Assembly: GCF_963855985.1 (NCBI RefSeq)
Contig: NC_087097.1
Span: 9,209,001-9,273,000, forward strand
Direction: 5' to 3'
Source: Ostrinia nubilalis
Lineage: Eukaryota > Arthropoda > Insecta > Lepidoptera > Crambidae
DNA length: 64,000 nucleotides
Shown piece after piece: positions 50,146 through 60,693 of the stretch. The translations under genes and the position numbers were made by a program. The notes under the pieces were generated by a model. That model was not told where the DNA came from. It did not search any database and worked only from the letters and a program-made list of their open reading frames with translations. The stretch's first letter is position 1. Every line of letters starts with the position of its first letter.

Positions 50146-50370
50146 CTATCTTTCCGCCCGCGGCTTCGCCCGCGTGGAATTTTGCCTGTCACAGAAAAAC
50201 TTTATCGCGCGCGTCCCTGTTTCAAAAACCGGGATAAAAACTATCCTATGTCCTTTCCCGGGACTCAAACTATCTCTGTGCCAAATTTCATCAAAATCGG
50301 TGCAGTGGTTTAGGCATGGAAGCGAGACAGACAGACTGAGTTACTTTCGCATTTATGATATTAGTAGAGA
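50146..50370 (-). mobile_element. Helitron-like non-autonomous element
   Basis: On the minus strand it runs TCTCTACTAATATCATAAAT, then accgattttgatgaaatttg, then tatcccgg, and ends in a GC hairpin (gggcgaagccgcgggc) followed by AAAGATAGT; the canonical CTAG end is mutated to ATAG. It is the same family as 52307-52514. The 85-codon plus-strand ORF over it is a shadow. Confidence 0.65.
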
Positions 50371-52306
50371 TATATTATTATCCTGAAACATTTCAGAAAA
50401 GTCGTATCCATCATATTCCTACGGATTTTCCCAAGGATTTTAATTCGTCAGCGGCCGGCACGTAAACACAAAATGCCATTAACAGTTGAATGGAAGAGCT
50501 TTCATTGTTGGATTGCTTTTCCTCTTTCACTTCTATACCATTAAAATACAAAACGCAACAATATGGAGGAATTGCTGCTTATGTGTGAGGAAGCCATTTA
50601 TTCACACGGCAAAATGCTACAATGGTTTTATTTCGTCTTTTATTTTAGTCCTTCCGTACTGGTAACAGTTTAAGATGAAATCTCTTTGCTAATTGAAAAT
50701 ACATATCAATGCGTTATAGTCATGTTTAGTATGGAAATGTCACTTTAAAACGGAGTTTAACTAGGGTATAACTTTAAATTAATGAGGGGGTTTGAATATA
50801 ATTAACGAAATTGATAAAAAAAATGGATGAGATGCAAAAGACGCCCTTCTAGACATTTTTTCCCCTGAGTTTTAGGTATGTAGCAAACAGAGGTCATAGC
50901 TCTGGTACAAGACGCGGTGCAATCGAATCAAATTAATTATTCTCCGATAAGTTGAATCGTGCCTCAATCCGAGCCAAACTAGGAGCTATAGTTAAATAGC
51001 TAATGCAGAGAGGTAAATTATTTCTCCTGAGTCCTAAAATGTGAGTGAGAAACTACAACTCTGAGTGAAGAGATGGCGATGCTACTTCTATTACCTTTAA
51101 TAAACTTATCCCTAGAGCAATAAGCATATTTATCGCGGCATAATTTAACTAGACTTACCCATAAATTATAATAGAACCAGTATTTAACTGTATATCTCAA
51201 TTGAGTACTCACCATCATGACAGATATCAGGTTTCTAAAGTGGATTTAATTCAGTGTTAAGAAGTGCAATATTTTATGCAGTTTATTAATGGGATGGGCG
51301 TGAATGTGTCTATAAAGGTACATTCACACTGATATGTAAACGCGGGGCGTGCGACATTTCTATGAGACTCAGACGGATAGCTCAGATCGCGGTCCCATAG
51401 TGTGGTCGAAAGCCCCGCGGCAGCCCCGTACATAGCCCCGTACTCGTATTAGGTATTTATAAATAACTGTTTTAATATGTAGGTATTTAGTAGATATTAC
51501 ACATCTTAAGCTGGCTCCACTTACTTGAAATATTTTCTAGCGTCTTTTCAAGCGTAATTTTTCTCGCAATTAAAAAAATAATAACATTTAAAGAGCATAA
51601 TTATGTTTGCCATAAAAATAAAACAAAATGCGTAGTCTGTACTACCACTATTAAGCATTTGCTTAATGAAATTGAAACCTTATTTGAATGAAAGAAAATT
51701 CATATCGTAAATTCATCTTTATTTCCTAACGCATAAATTGCGCCTTAACATTCACATAAAACCATAACTGAGCTAGTCCTGTGAGGTGTTGGAATTAATT
51801 GCTTCATTTGATATTCCAGCAGATTGTCAACCCTAAGTACTAATAATAACGGTGGCATATCAAGGCTGTACAATCTTATGGAGTTGTAATAGAGTCTATT
51901 TCACAATAGAAATGTAAAGTTTGATATGCTGTCAACTGTAGTACTCTGCTGTGATATTAAAAAACGATCGACAGTAATTACTTTATTTTCCGCGCTATAG
52001 TTTATGATTAGTTTAACGAACTCAAATGTCATTTTAACTGCGTTTTAAACCTAGTCGTAGAAATGATGTGAAAGGTTTCAGATTTGAATCAAAGTTAAGG
52101 AATTTCAAGAAACGTATTAGTAAGTCTATGGGAAACGCTTTTATCTTTTGTAAACTATCCAAAACTAAATTGTGCGTTGATGCAAATCTTAGACTACAGA
52201 GAACATACTTTATGGAGTAAAAAATCTTACGAAAGTTGTTTTTAATAGTTTTATAGATTGAAGTAGAATAGTGGATCTGTAAATAACCAACATAATATCC
52301 TCCTTA
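50371..52306. other. Non-coding stretch
   Basis: AT-rich, no gene. Contains a GC-rich inverted structure at 51341-51421 listed separately. Confidence 0.55.
51341..51421. repeat. GC-rich imperfect inverted repeat
   Basis: aacgcggggcgtgcgacatt at the left pairs with tggtcgaaagccccgcggc at the right (about 14 of 20). It is preceded by a small hairpin, gtgaatgt..acattcac at 51300-51328. Probably a decayed MITE; no target duplication identified. Confidence 0.35.
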
Positions 52307-52514
52307 TCTTACTAATATTATAAATGCGAAAGTTTGTAAGAATGTCTGGATGTTAACATGTTTGTTACTCTTTCAAGCAAAAAGTACTGAACGGATTTTG
52401 ATGAAACTTTACAGTATTATTGTTTAACCCAGAATAACATATAGGCTATTATATGTATATGATGATCTGTGACAACCTAAATTTCACGCGAGTGAAGCCG
52501 CGGGTAATGACTAG
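52307..52514 (+). mobile_element. Helitron-like non-autonomous element, complete
   Basis: It starts TCTTACTAATATTATAAATG directly after A, contains 'actgaacggattttgatgaa' and 'cccagaataacatataggct', and ends with the short hairpin gcgagtgaagccgcgggt, then ACTAG followed by T. Insertion between A and T, TC start and CTAG end all fit Helitrons. 208 bp, no coding capacity. This is the best-bounded copy in the window. Confidence 0.7.
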
Positions 52515-52815
52515 TTACATATAATTTTGAGCTTCCTCTCTACTCTCTAGCAAACTGTCAATAGACATAGCGGTCTGGTCTTACTAGCCATCAGCCAATT
52601 AAAATACTAGCTAAACAATACTTAGTCCCAAAATGAGCTCTACTAATCTGACATAAGGCGTAGACGTTTTACACTATAAAATATCATTTAACCACAACAA
52701 TAAAACGGCTAATATTGAATCAAGGTACCTTACTGGAAGGTGGCACTGGCAGCACTATCCCCGCACTTGCCTTAACGTTGTTCATATTTACCTATAGTCG
52801 GCGGCAATAAAGCAA

Positions 52816-53150
52816 TTTAGCTGACGTAGCGGCGGCTGAGTGGCACGAGGATCCCGCGAAGGCCGCCCCGTCATGAATATCAACAAGGAAGGGCCGCCAC
52901 CGGGCCTTTATGAAGCGAAACTTGGCGCGTTGGCCGCTCGACGCCGTTATTTTGGTCCAAGTCAAAAGATGTAGAGTTTTCAAATAGATGCAAGCCACAA
53001 AGTACCTTAGTGCTAGAATCCAAGAACACGGTAAGGTTCTTGAGCTATGAAAAAGGAATGCCCTGCCACTAGGCCTTTTAGCTGACGTAGCGGCGGCTGA
53101 GTGGCAAAAGGATCCCGCGAAGGCCAAGGAAATTTCAACAAGGAAGGGCC
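52816..53150 (+). repeat. Direct repeat pair, period ~260 bp
   Basis: tttagctgacgtagcggcgg through ggatcccgcgaaggcc to caaggaagggcc occurs at 52816-52895 and again at 53077-53150 with a few changes. The plus-strand reading ADVAAAEWH.DPAKA is repeated, and the 111-codon minus-strand ORF over both copies is a shadow. The second copy runs on into a decayed RTE end, so the block may be a rearranged LINE. Confidence 0.65.
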
Positions 53151-53169
53151 AAAGATATAGTAAGGTTCT

Positions 53170-53276
53170 TTACCGGGCAACACAGGACCGGTTGTTGTGG
53201 AAATCCTCGGGAAAGGCCTTTAACCAGCAATTAACGTTATTTTGGCTGTAAAAGAAATGAACGAACGAACGTACTA
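53170..53276 (+). mobile_element. Decayed RTE-clade LINE 3' end
   Basis: Conceptual translation QDRLLWKSSGKAFNQQLTLF matches the family signature DRSLWRSLGEAYVQQWTSFG. It ends in gaacgaacgaacg. Very short and mutated. Confidence 0.65.
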
Positions 53277-53639
53277 CAGGCACAGAATAAGTAATAGTAC
53301 AGCCTCTTTATTACACAAAATTAAAAAATCACCAATAGCTCATCACTTGCACCAAAATACAAAGTTGTCTTAACGTAATCTATTAAAAATTCAATAAGGA
53401 CACCAATTTTCTGTGTAAATTTGATATAGTTTATTGAATTGCAAAGTTCAGCAATCAACTGAATGAAGTATTAAATTACCGGAACGATCACTACTGAAAA
53501 AACATTGACCATGCAACGTAAATTCCCATTAGGTACCTGATAGGAAAATAAATATTTTTGTATTTTATGATTTGCCGCACAAATTATGATTTTTATCGTG
53601 CGAATTATTTTGCTGTAGCAGTGGCAATAGACAGGGCAC
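53277..53639. other. Non-coding stretch
   Basis: AT-rich spacer between two LINE ends; nothing recognised. Confidence 0.6.
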
Positions 53640-53845
53640 ATAGTACGCAGAACTTACGACCGATAGGGCAGCAAGGTTCCGGAGTGGAGGCCACGTACCG
53701 GAAAACGCAGCGTGCGATGTCCCTCATTAAGGTAGCAGGAAGGCGCTGAATACAGGCCGCTACCAGCTGGAGCGATGTGGAAATTATTGGGGGGAGTAGA
53801 CCTCCCCTTGTTTGGCAGTCGATGTCCTAAGCTTGCTGAAATCAT
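53640..53845 (+). mobile_element. Decayed RTE-clade LINE 3' fragment
   Basis: Plus-strand reading EWRPRTGKRSVRCPSLR then stop, AMWKLLG and a decayed tail ending in aaatcatgatga. This matches the family phrase WRPRTGKRSVGRPP and the following block with stops and frameshifts. Inactive. Confidence 0.7.
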
Positions 53846-54210
53846 GATGAATCAGTCAACCTATGAAGGAAGCCCTTTGGTGTCTTATCAAACTATATCA
53901 AAGCATCGTACAAAAATCTGACGTCACAATTTCAACAACAAAGACGTAACTATCTTGAAAGTAAAGAACTATTTCTGTGCAGAAACACGCGCAAACATAG
54001 AAACATGCGCTTCAATGCGGAAGGCGTTTGGATCGCAAAAAAGTTTTCTACCCAACAATAGAAACATGGAAGTAGTTTAAAATTTATTTTTCTATTTTCT
54101 CAGCGGCACACGTTGGATTGTCTTTACAATGGGCCTCGCGCGGACACACCTCGAGGGCTGATAGTAGGGACTCCAAATCACATACTTTACAAGGATAAAA
54201 ATAAAATCAA

Positions 54211-54286
54211 AATCATCATCATTTCAGCCACAGGACGTCCACTGCTGAACATAGGCCTCCCTCAATAACTTACACATCGCGCGGTT
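54211..54286 (-). mobile_element. LINE 3' terminus with (GAT)n tail
   Basis: catcatcatttcagccacag, gacgtccactgctgaacata and ggcctccctcaataac form the well-known insect repeat end; the minus strand reads REAYVQQWTSCG then stop, then the GATGATGATT tail. It breaks off at gcgcggtt, where the SINE-like segment begins. Confidence 0.7.
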
Positions 54287-54292
54287 AAATAA

Positions 54293-54478
54293 AATATTAC
54301 TACATTTTTTTTATAAGTTAATTATTTTGTATTTACAAATTACATAGTCCCATCAACTCCTCGTGGTAAGCTAAATAAGCTTCTATTACGAGTGGGTTCA
54401 CCACAATAGTCGGCGGTGGGGTTCGAACCCGCGTTTTCGGATCACGAGTCTGACACCTTCACCATTTGGCTACTTCCA
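54293..54478 (-). mobile_element. tRNA-derived SINE
   Basis: On the minus strand the head carries an A box TAGCCAAATGG (54472-54462) and a B box GGTTCGAACCC (54430-54420), properly spaced for RNA polymerase III. A non-tRNA body with 'ttaccacgaggagttgatgg' follows, then an A/T-rich tail with an A run. No acceptor stem closes the tRNA-like part, so it is not a functional tRNA gene. It abuts a LINE end at 54286. Confidence 0.7.
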
Positions 54479-55063
54479 AACGTCATAGTTCCCAAATAAA
54501 ATCAAGCATTTATTTGTTAAAAGTAGTTTATCTAGTAAAAACTTATGACGCCCTTTCTGACTGACCTTTCGAGCATAATACCTGCTATATTTTTAATAAC
54601 TCCCACTCAGTTTGTTCTGCCCACTAGTCCTAGATTCCTTCGAGCGTGGTGATCCTACTCAGAACTCTTAACGAGGAAATAGTGGCCTTAAATCACGGGA
54701 AATTCGCTCTTATTGAATTTCCTTCAGCCTCTGAAAGGAAGCGCCGCCTCGCTTTTTGTTCCGGACGCTTCGATGTAAGTTTTTTGCGCCGCCTTAGGCC
54801 TACATGATGGCTGATTAAGGATTTAGAATGAACGGAAAATTCGAATTGTTAAAGGAAAAGTGAATAGGAAGAGTTGCGATCTCGTTAGCTGAAACAAATT
54901 TTCAATATCTTAGAAAACAGTGGAGAGCATGATTGTTGCTACGGAAGCTTTATCGATTTTCAAATCATTTTTTTATCGATATAGGTATAGTATCTTATAA
55001 TGTTTGCAGCATACTATTAAGTCTTACCATGCATTGTTTTAAGCGAAAAATGCATGCTCTTAC

Positions 55064-55127
55064 GCCGGGTTGCACCATCTTACTTTAACTTCTAGTTACA
55101 GGTCAAGTTAGGTGGTACAAATCAGCC
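55064..55127. mobile_element. Decayed small MITE related to 62509
   Basis: GCCGGGTTGCACCATCTTACTT.. pairs loosely with ..TTAGGTGGTACAAATCAGCC. The left arm resembles the terminus of the 110-bp MITE at 62509 (GGCTGAGTTGCGCCATCTTACT). Confidence 0.4.
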
Positions 55128-56723
55128 TTAGTATAAATCCAAAACCATACCATCAGAATTAGGTACTGACTGCGCCTACGTATTATTAAGAATACAATTC
55201 TCATTTTTATTTTCTTTAAAATAGGTATCCTAACTTTGGGTCATTGTGACATACAAACTTCCTGACGAATGGCACAACAGAAAAAAAACAACACTAGGTT
55301 GAATACAACTTGGATCCAACAGTCACAATTCACGCTAGAGTTAGGTATGCCATTAAAAACTTTAACTGGTTAAATTCAGACCAAAAATGTGCTAAAAAGT
55401 CACCTAAGTCACTAAACTCTGTCTACATAGCGTTGCTTAGCATTTATTCAGCGAAAACTTTAGTTCAAACTACTTTCAACTTTGAAATTTTCATTGTTTC
55501 AGTTGCATGGACGATGGCACATCAAACTGAATGCTGTGGCACCTTATGCCGAAGGAATAGGGGCTATTTTGCAAACAATATGTAAGGTGTAAGCGCTCGC
55601 ATCTGTTACATTAAATATGACCTCTAGATTGCTGTAAAAATTATGTAAAAGTTATTGTATTTTGAGCATCTTTAACTAGGATCTCTATAATCAACTATTT
55701 ATGAGAAATAAAAGCATGGCATACAATAGAGATAGATCTTATTAATTTCTAAAGTTATTATCGATAAAAATACACGTATGCCTTTGGTAAGTATATATAA
55801 ACTTTTTCACCATATTTTCAGCAGGACGCGTGAATAAAGTTTTTCTTGTTAGATTGGAATACATGTGCAGACTCCTGAAAATATTGATTCGATTCTAAAT
55901 GTAATAAATCTGTTACAAAACACACTTCATCAGTTTCATTACTAAACCACAAAAAGGGCCCTCTAAGTAATAATGTTATATCTTTTTTTGCACGAAAAAA
56001 TATCAATATGAGAGCAATTACATTTTTTGTGTAAGACCAACTTTCATAATTAATACGTTGTTGAGCTCGTAAAATAAAACCGATAAATGTTATTAACTTA
56101 ATGTGAATGAAACGCCAATAATTTCCAAACTCAATAAACAGACAAACGTTTGTGCGGAAATGGGTGCCATGTTACCGGAATACCTATGAAAAGGACGAAA
56201 TAATATCCTGTTTTACGAATATTTTACAGCTTTGACTCTATAAATCGATCATGTTTTTGAAATGCTGACAATTTGATCGTGTGACGTTATCTGATATTGT
56301 TGTAAAAAATGTAATAAATGACAAACTTCCAAAATAATATTATTATTCTTTTATCTTATTGATTATATGCCTACGTAAAATTAATAAAGGTCATGTACCT
56401 CCTAACGTTGACAGTATGTATGAGTGTACCTACGTTTATCTCTGCTTGATTTTGGGTTAACTAAGTAATCGAATAGTTACTATAGTTATTTACCTATGTA
56501 GTATAGATTCGGAATATTATAAAATTTCAGGTAAAATACTTTTTTGTGCTGTTAATAAAGTTTCAGTTTCATACAGTTGTACACAAAATAATCAAGGATA
56601 TTATACACAATCATTCAATAACTAAAGACACCTTGGTAGATTCTCGTCAACTTCTTAATCCTGATAATGGGTTTATTACAATCCAATCCATCGTCGAGTC
56701 AAAGTATTTAATTACATTTGTAA
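55128..56723. other. Non-coding stretch
   Basis: AT-rich, with short ORFs of 91 (55310) and 88 (56546) codons but no domain. The second runs up to the truncated LINE and probably does not belong to it. Confidence 0.5.
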
Positions 56724-58622
56724 TTAGCTATCTCAGGAACAAAAGCTGTTTTTCGGCGATCAACCGTTCGGCGATCATCGGACGTCAGAAATGCTATTGC
56801 GGTGCTGCCTGAGTCGCCTGTGTCTTCTATTCCTAGCCTTGATGAGTTTTACGATATAGTAAATAGTTTACCCTTAAATAAAGCATCGGGCGAAGATAAA
56901 ATATCAAATAAAAAGATTAAAGCAGCGTGTAAAACAGCCGGAACGGATATTCTTAATGTTTTCACTCGTTGTATCTCGGAGGGCGTGTTTCCGAGCATAT
57001 GGCGTCGCGGATTTATTAAAATTATACCAAAGGGAGGTGACAAACCGCCCGAAGATCCTAAATCGTACCGACCTATTACATTACTTCCCTCATTAGGTAA
57101 ACTGTTAGAGCGATTAGTAGTGCCGCGTTTGCTACCGGGTGGTCCAATTTTTCACGAGCAGCAGTTTGGCTTCACCGCCGGGAAGTCTACTGCAGATGCA
57201 GTAATATCTGTTAGACAAAAAGTGACGTCCTCGGTGGCAAAGTACGTTGTAAGAATATTCCTCGATATTTCAGGTGCCTTCGACAATGCTTGGTGGCCGA
57301 TCCTGCTCTTAAAACTGAAAGTTCGTGGATGCTATAGTAATATATATTCACTACTGCACTCGTACTTTTGTAACGGTACAACTAAATTAAAACTCGGCCA
57401 TCATGCTGAATCAAAGGTGCTCACGCGCGGCTGTCCCCAAGGATCGGTCCTAGGGCCCTACCTTTGGAATTTGGGTTTCGATGATTTTCTAGCATTACCA
57501 TTACCCGAAGGCTGTTCGTTAACCGGGTACGCTGATGACGGTCTCCTTTTAATAGAGGCTGACACTAGATCAAAGCTTGAAAATCTAGCGGATACATGCT
57601 TGAATTTAATATCCCAATGGGGAGACAGGAATCGTTTGCAGTTTGCCCCTCACAAAACTTATCAGCTTCTATTAAAAGGTAATCTTAAAGTTTTGCCTCG
57701 CATTAAATTCAATGAAATAACTGTTAAAAAACGGGAATCTGTTTGCTATCTCGGACTAATTTTAGAGAAAAACTTTAGTTTTGTCGAGCACATTAAACAG
57801 ATCGGTGAAAAAGCTAAAAAGAACTTTTATGCCTTAAGTCACATTTCAACCTCGACGTGGGGTCTAACGTTTAAAATCCTCCGAGTAATATATTCGGCCA
57901 CTTATTTAAGCTCCATTTGCTATGGTGCACCAGTTTGGGCTGACAGAGCTACTATAGGAGCCGCTCGACGGAAACTACTCCAAAGTCAACGCCTTGCATT
58001 GATTTTTCTTTGCAAAGCTTACAGAACTGTGAGCACGGAGGCTCTGCCAGTCCTGGCTGGTGTACTGCCGGTCGACTTAGAGGTACAAAAGCGTGCGGCT
58101 ATGTACTTCGCATCAAGGGAAAATATAACCTCCGATTTCTTAAATAGCCGCGATCGTTCTAAAATAAGTCGATTATTTGATTCCCGAGAAGTCGTTGAAG
58201 AAGATTTACTTAATGAATGGCAAAAAAGATGGGATACGTCAGTCAAAGGACGTCACTTATATAAATTCTTCCCGAATGTACGCGAACGTCTAACTAGGCG
58301 ATGGTTAGAAATCGACCATTGCTCGTCGCAGTTCCTCACGGGACATGGCAACTTTAAACATAAACTTCACGAATTCAAACTAGTTCCGTCTCCTTTTTGC
58401 GAGTGTTCCACTGATGATGTCAGTCATGAGCAGTCTGCCCATCATATCTTGTGGGAGTGTGATCTTTGGAAACATGAACGTGATATAATGCTTAATTCAA
58501 TACAACATACATCTGTCTCCGCAATTTATTACACCGATCTTGTCGCGACAAGGAAAAATTTCCGTGCTTTTAAGCGATTTTGTGAAAAATATTATTGGCA
58601 GGTAGTTGCTAATTGCTCATAA
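56724..58622 (+). CDS. R1-clade LINE reverse transcriptase, 5'-truncated
   Basis: The frame is open from 56724 with no proper ATG start; 606 codons follow the GTG at 56802. Numbering from that codon, the RT domain shows PKSYRPITLLPSLGKLLERL, QFGFTAGKST, motif A FLDISGAFDNAWWP (D155), GCPQGSVLGPYLWNL, and the active-site YADD (D245, D246). Thumb and C-terminal region follow, then a cysteine-histidine cluster (CECSTDD..HE..AHHILWEC) as in R1-clade ORF2 proteins. The GAFDNAWWP wording points to the R1 clade, which includes R1, TRAS, SART and Waldo. The N-terminal endonuclease and the gag ORF are missing, so it could not move by itself. The absence of stops over 600 codons suggests a young insertion. 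The family and target specificity are not determined. Confidence 0.9.
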   Translation, partial: LAISGTKAVFRRSTVRRSSDVRNAIAVLPESPVSSIPSLDEFYDIVNSLPLNKASGEDKISNKKIKAACKTAGTDILNVFTRCISEGVFPSIWRRGFIKIIPKGGDKPPEDPKSYRPITLLPSLGKLLERLVVPRLLPGGPIFHEQQFGFTAGKSTADAVISVRQKVTSSVAKYVVRIFLDISGAFDNAWWPILLLKLKVRGCYSNIYSLLHSYFCNGTTKLKLGHHAESKVLTRGCPQGSVLGPYLWNLGFDDFLALPLPEGCSLTGYADDGLLLIEADTRSKLENLADTCLNLISQWGDRNRLQFAPHKTYQLLLKGNLKVLPRIKFNEITVKKRESVCYLGLILEKNFSFVEHIKQIGEKAKKNFYALSHISTSTWGLTFKILRVIYSATYLSSICYGAPVWADRATIGAARRKLLQSQRLALIFLCKAYRTVSTEALPVLAGVLPVDLEVQKRAAMYFASRENITSDFLNSRDRSKISRLFDSREVVEEDLLNEWQKRWDTSVKGRHLYKFFPNVRERLTRRWLEIDHCSSQFLTGHGNFKHKLHEFKLVPSPFCECSTDDVSHEQSAHHILWECDLWKHERDIMLNSIQHTSVSAIYYTDLVATRKNFRAFKRFCEKYYWQVVANCS

Positions 58623-59150
58623 GATAGGCCCCCTTAATTTAATTTATTGTCCGTGGTGCATAATCTTTTCTTAAAGGTTTTAAACCTTTGTTTGTCACCT
58701 GTCATCCGCTTTGCAATGGAGGGAAGTCGAACCTTAATTTCGAACTCCTCCTATGTTCTTCTGATTAATTTCGTTGCGGGTCCAATGACAGTTTAACTTT
58801 CCCCCGGGACAAACTTGACCTTCATTGGTTGGGTTTTTGTGGCGGTCAAGCTGTAGATCCTGGCTACACAGGAGTTGCAGTGGTGGGAACGAGAGGTGGG
58901 AATAGTCCCGATCAACCGTGCAAAAGCGATTTCGTAGCAAACGAAACTCGCAAACTTGGCCAGTTATGAAAATTTTAAGGTTTTCAGGTGGAGGCCCCTA
59001 ATTACCATTCTAGAAAGTTACCCCAATCAAGCTCTTTAAGAAGTTGCCTCCACTTCGGTCGCACTCGAAATTATTTTCATGCACAAAAATATCGGATTTT
59101 GGCAGAGTAACTTGATTGTAGAGCAAGATTGAATAAACTCATCGAAATAA
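58623..59150 (+). mobile_element. Probable 3' UTR of the R1-clade LINE
   Basis: The GC-richer, non-coding sequence after the RT stop includes gtggcggtcaagctgtagat and runs to AATAAA at 59133, after which the texture becomes AT-rich. The end is inferred. No poly(A) run or target duplication was seen. Confidence 0.4.
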
Positions 59151-60151
59151 CGTTATCAAAATAATTTTGTATTACCTTAACCCGTTAGGTGCGCGCGGCT
59201 TACCGGTAAGCCTCAGACAATAGTTTGTTTTTTTACAAGAAATATTTTACAAGAAAAATGTCGATATTACGTTAGAGTGCAGCGAAAAGCCGTAGGTCTA
59301 GTTTTTAAATATATATTTTTTACTTTGTTCGGTGCAAGTTGCGTAAAGCTACAACGAGACGCTTGTGGCTGCATCGTAAAACCACGTAATAACATTCGAG
59401 CAATAAACGTGATGAAATTCCTTCTGAATAGTCAAGAGATTAAAAAGTCTAAAGAGCAAAAAGTATTTCATAAAATGTCGTGCAAATCTTAATTGCACGT
59501 GTAGAACTCACGTTTAACCTTTTAAAAATATTACTTTAACATTTTAATAACATTTATTCGGTACGAAGGAAGCAGGCTCGAAGTAAAATAATGAGACCCT
59601 GTGGATTTACCGAGCGAACTAGCGTCGTGTACTATCAGTGATGGGAAAGGGTACAAAACTACAAATATATCACGTTATGATCACTTTGTAATAAAGTACA
59701 ATCTTCTTTTCTAACGTTTTCTATTTTTAATTCCTTGTAATAAAATATTAAACTCCTAGGGCCTTATAAAAGTTACACTCTAATTGAACTCTGGCATTTA
59801 GTCATTGTCATTTAGTATGGAAATATGTCATCCTAGGTGTAACTTTTTATTAATAAGGGGGCTAGTGTAGAATTTAAATGATCATAATATGCTGGCTATT
59901 TGTGCGTAAGAATAGAATGTACATAATCTTGATGGTTAAATTGTTACATTGCTTAACTGTCTTTAGAAAAAAAACAAGAAGTGTTTGATGTCACAATTCT
60001 GTTCTTTATTTTTGTTTCTATCAGTAAGTTAGAACTAAAATAAAAGACAACATTAATAACACAAGTTGTTACTTCTACAGTATGTGTAGTGGAAGTTTGT
60101 GAATGAAATAACGAGTGGACTGTATGAAATTAGTTATCTATTCGATATAAA
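59151..60151. other. Non-coding stretch
   Basis: AT-rich, with a perfect 16-bp palindrome GGCTTACCGGTAAGCC at 59197-59212 in a short CG-rich island. No gene recognised. Confidence 0.55.
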
Positions 60152-60165
60152 TTTACCATAGCAAC
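60152..60165 (-). promoter_or_regulatory. RFX X-box-like site
   Basis: The minus strand reads GTTGCTATGGTAAA, 13 of 14 positions of the RFX consensus GTTRCYATGGYAAC. It lies just before a CpG-rich cluster. RFX factors control ciliary genes in insects. The site is a motif match only. Confidence 0.3.
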
Positions 60166-60179
60166 CGTTTAGTGCAAAG

Positions 60180-60310
60180 TCGCTGAAGAGAGTGCGTCAG
60201 CGACGTCTTCGTGGATGTTCGCTCGCGAACCAAACATTTCTCGTTCGTTCGCCGAACGCTCGCCGCCCGCTCGCTGCTATGCCCGGGCAATGTCCGCGCA
60301 TAGACACAAG
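60180..60310. promoter_or_regulatory. CpG-rich cluster, candidate promoter
   Basis: A dense run of CG (gttcgctcgcgaaccaaac, ttcgttcgccgaacgctcgc, gcccgggcaatgtccgcgc) in AT-rich flanks, next to the X-box-like site. The 93-codon plus-strand ORF through it shows no domain. It may be a promoter/5' UTR or a GC-rich repeat. Confidence 0.25.
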
Positions 60311-60609
60311 TCAAACACAGTTCTGACTCTACATTTATTATTAAATAATTGTTATTGTCGTATTAGATATCCAAATAAACAAGTACAAAATACTCCGTTC
60401 CTATTTCACGTGATACGCGCGTCACCACTACAAGTGTGGAACGCGTTGGCACCCGCCTTTTGTGCTCACTCGACCGTGCAGCGTTGCAGGGCTTAAGTGA
60501 AAAACGTCACCTTGCTTCAACGTGCGTAACTTAACTTTAAGCGTTTGCAGATTAATCTGGATTTATATAGTTATTTAATTTTTAGCGTTAAGAGTCGCAT
60601 CTCAAACTA

Positions 60610-60693
60610 ATTTGAAAATTATAAATAACTTGAAAAAATCGAATTCCCGCCTTAGGCAGTTCGATTTTTTCAAGTTATTTATAATTTTCAAAT
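60610..60693. repeat. Perfect 34-bp-arm palindrome
   Basis: atttgaaaattataaataac then ttgaaaaaatcgaa (60610-60643) is exactly reverse-complemented at 60660-60693, across a 16-base loop TTCCCGCCTTAGGCAG. One arm plus most of the loop recurs at 17313-17365. Perfect pairing means a recent origin, either a palindromic MITE or an inverted duplication of a repeat terminus. Confidence 0.9.

Noticed and set aside
52792..53127. 111-codon minus-strand ORF with internal repeat
   Set aside because: The peptide repeat simply mirrors the direct DNA repeat; no start context or domain.
54413..54478. tRNA gene
   Set aside because: A and B boxes are present, but there is no matching acceptor stem and a SINE body and A/T tail follow.
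56546..56812. 88-codon ORF leading into the LINE as its missing N-terminus
   Set aside because: Different frame, no endonuclease motifs; it ends just where the RT frame is already open.
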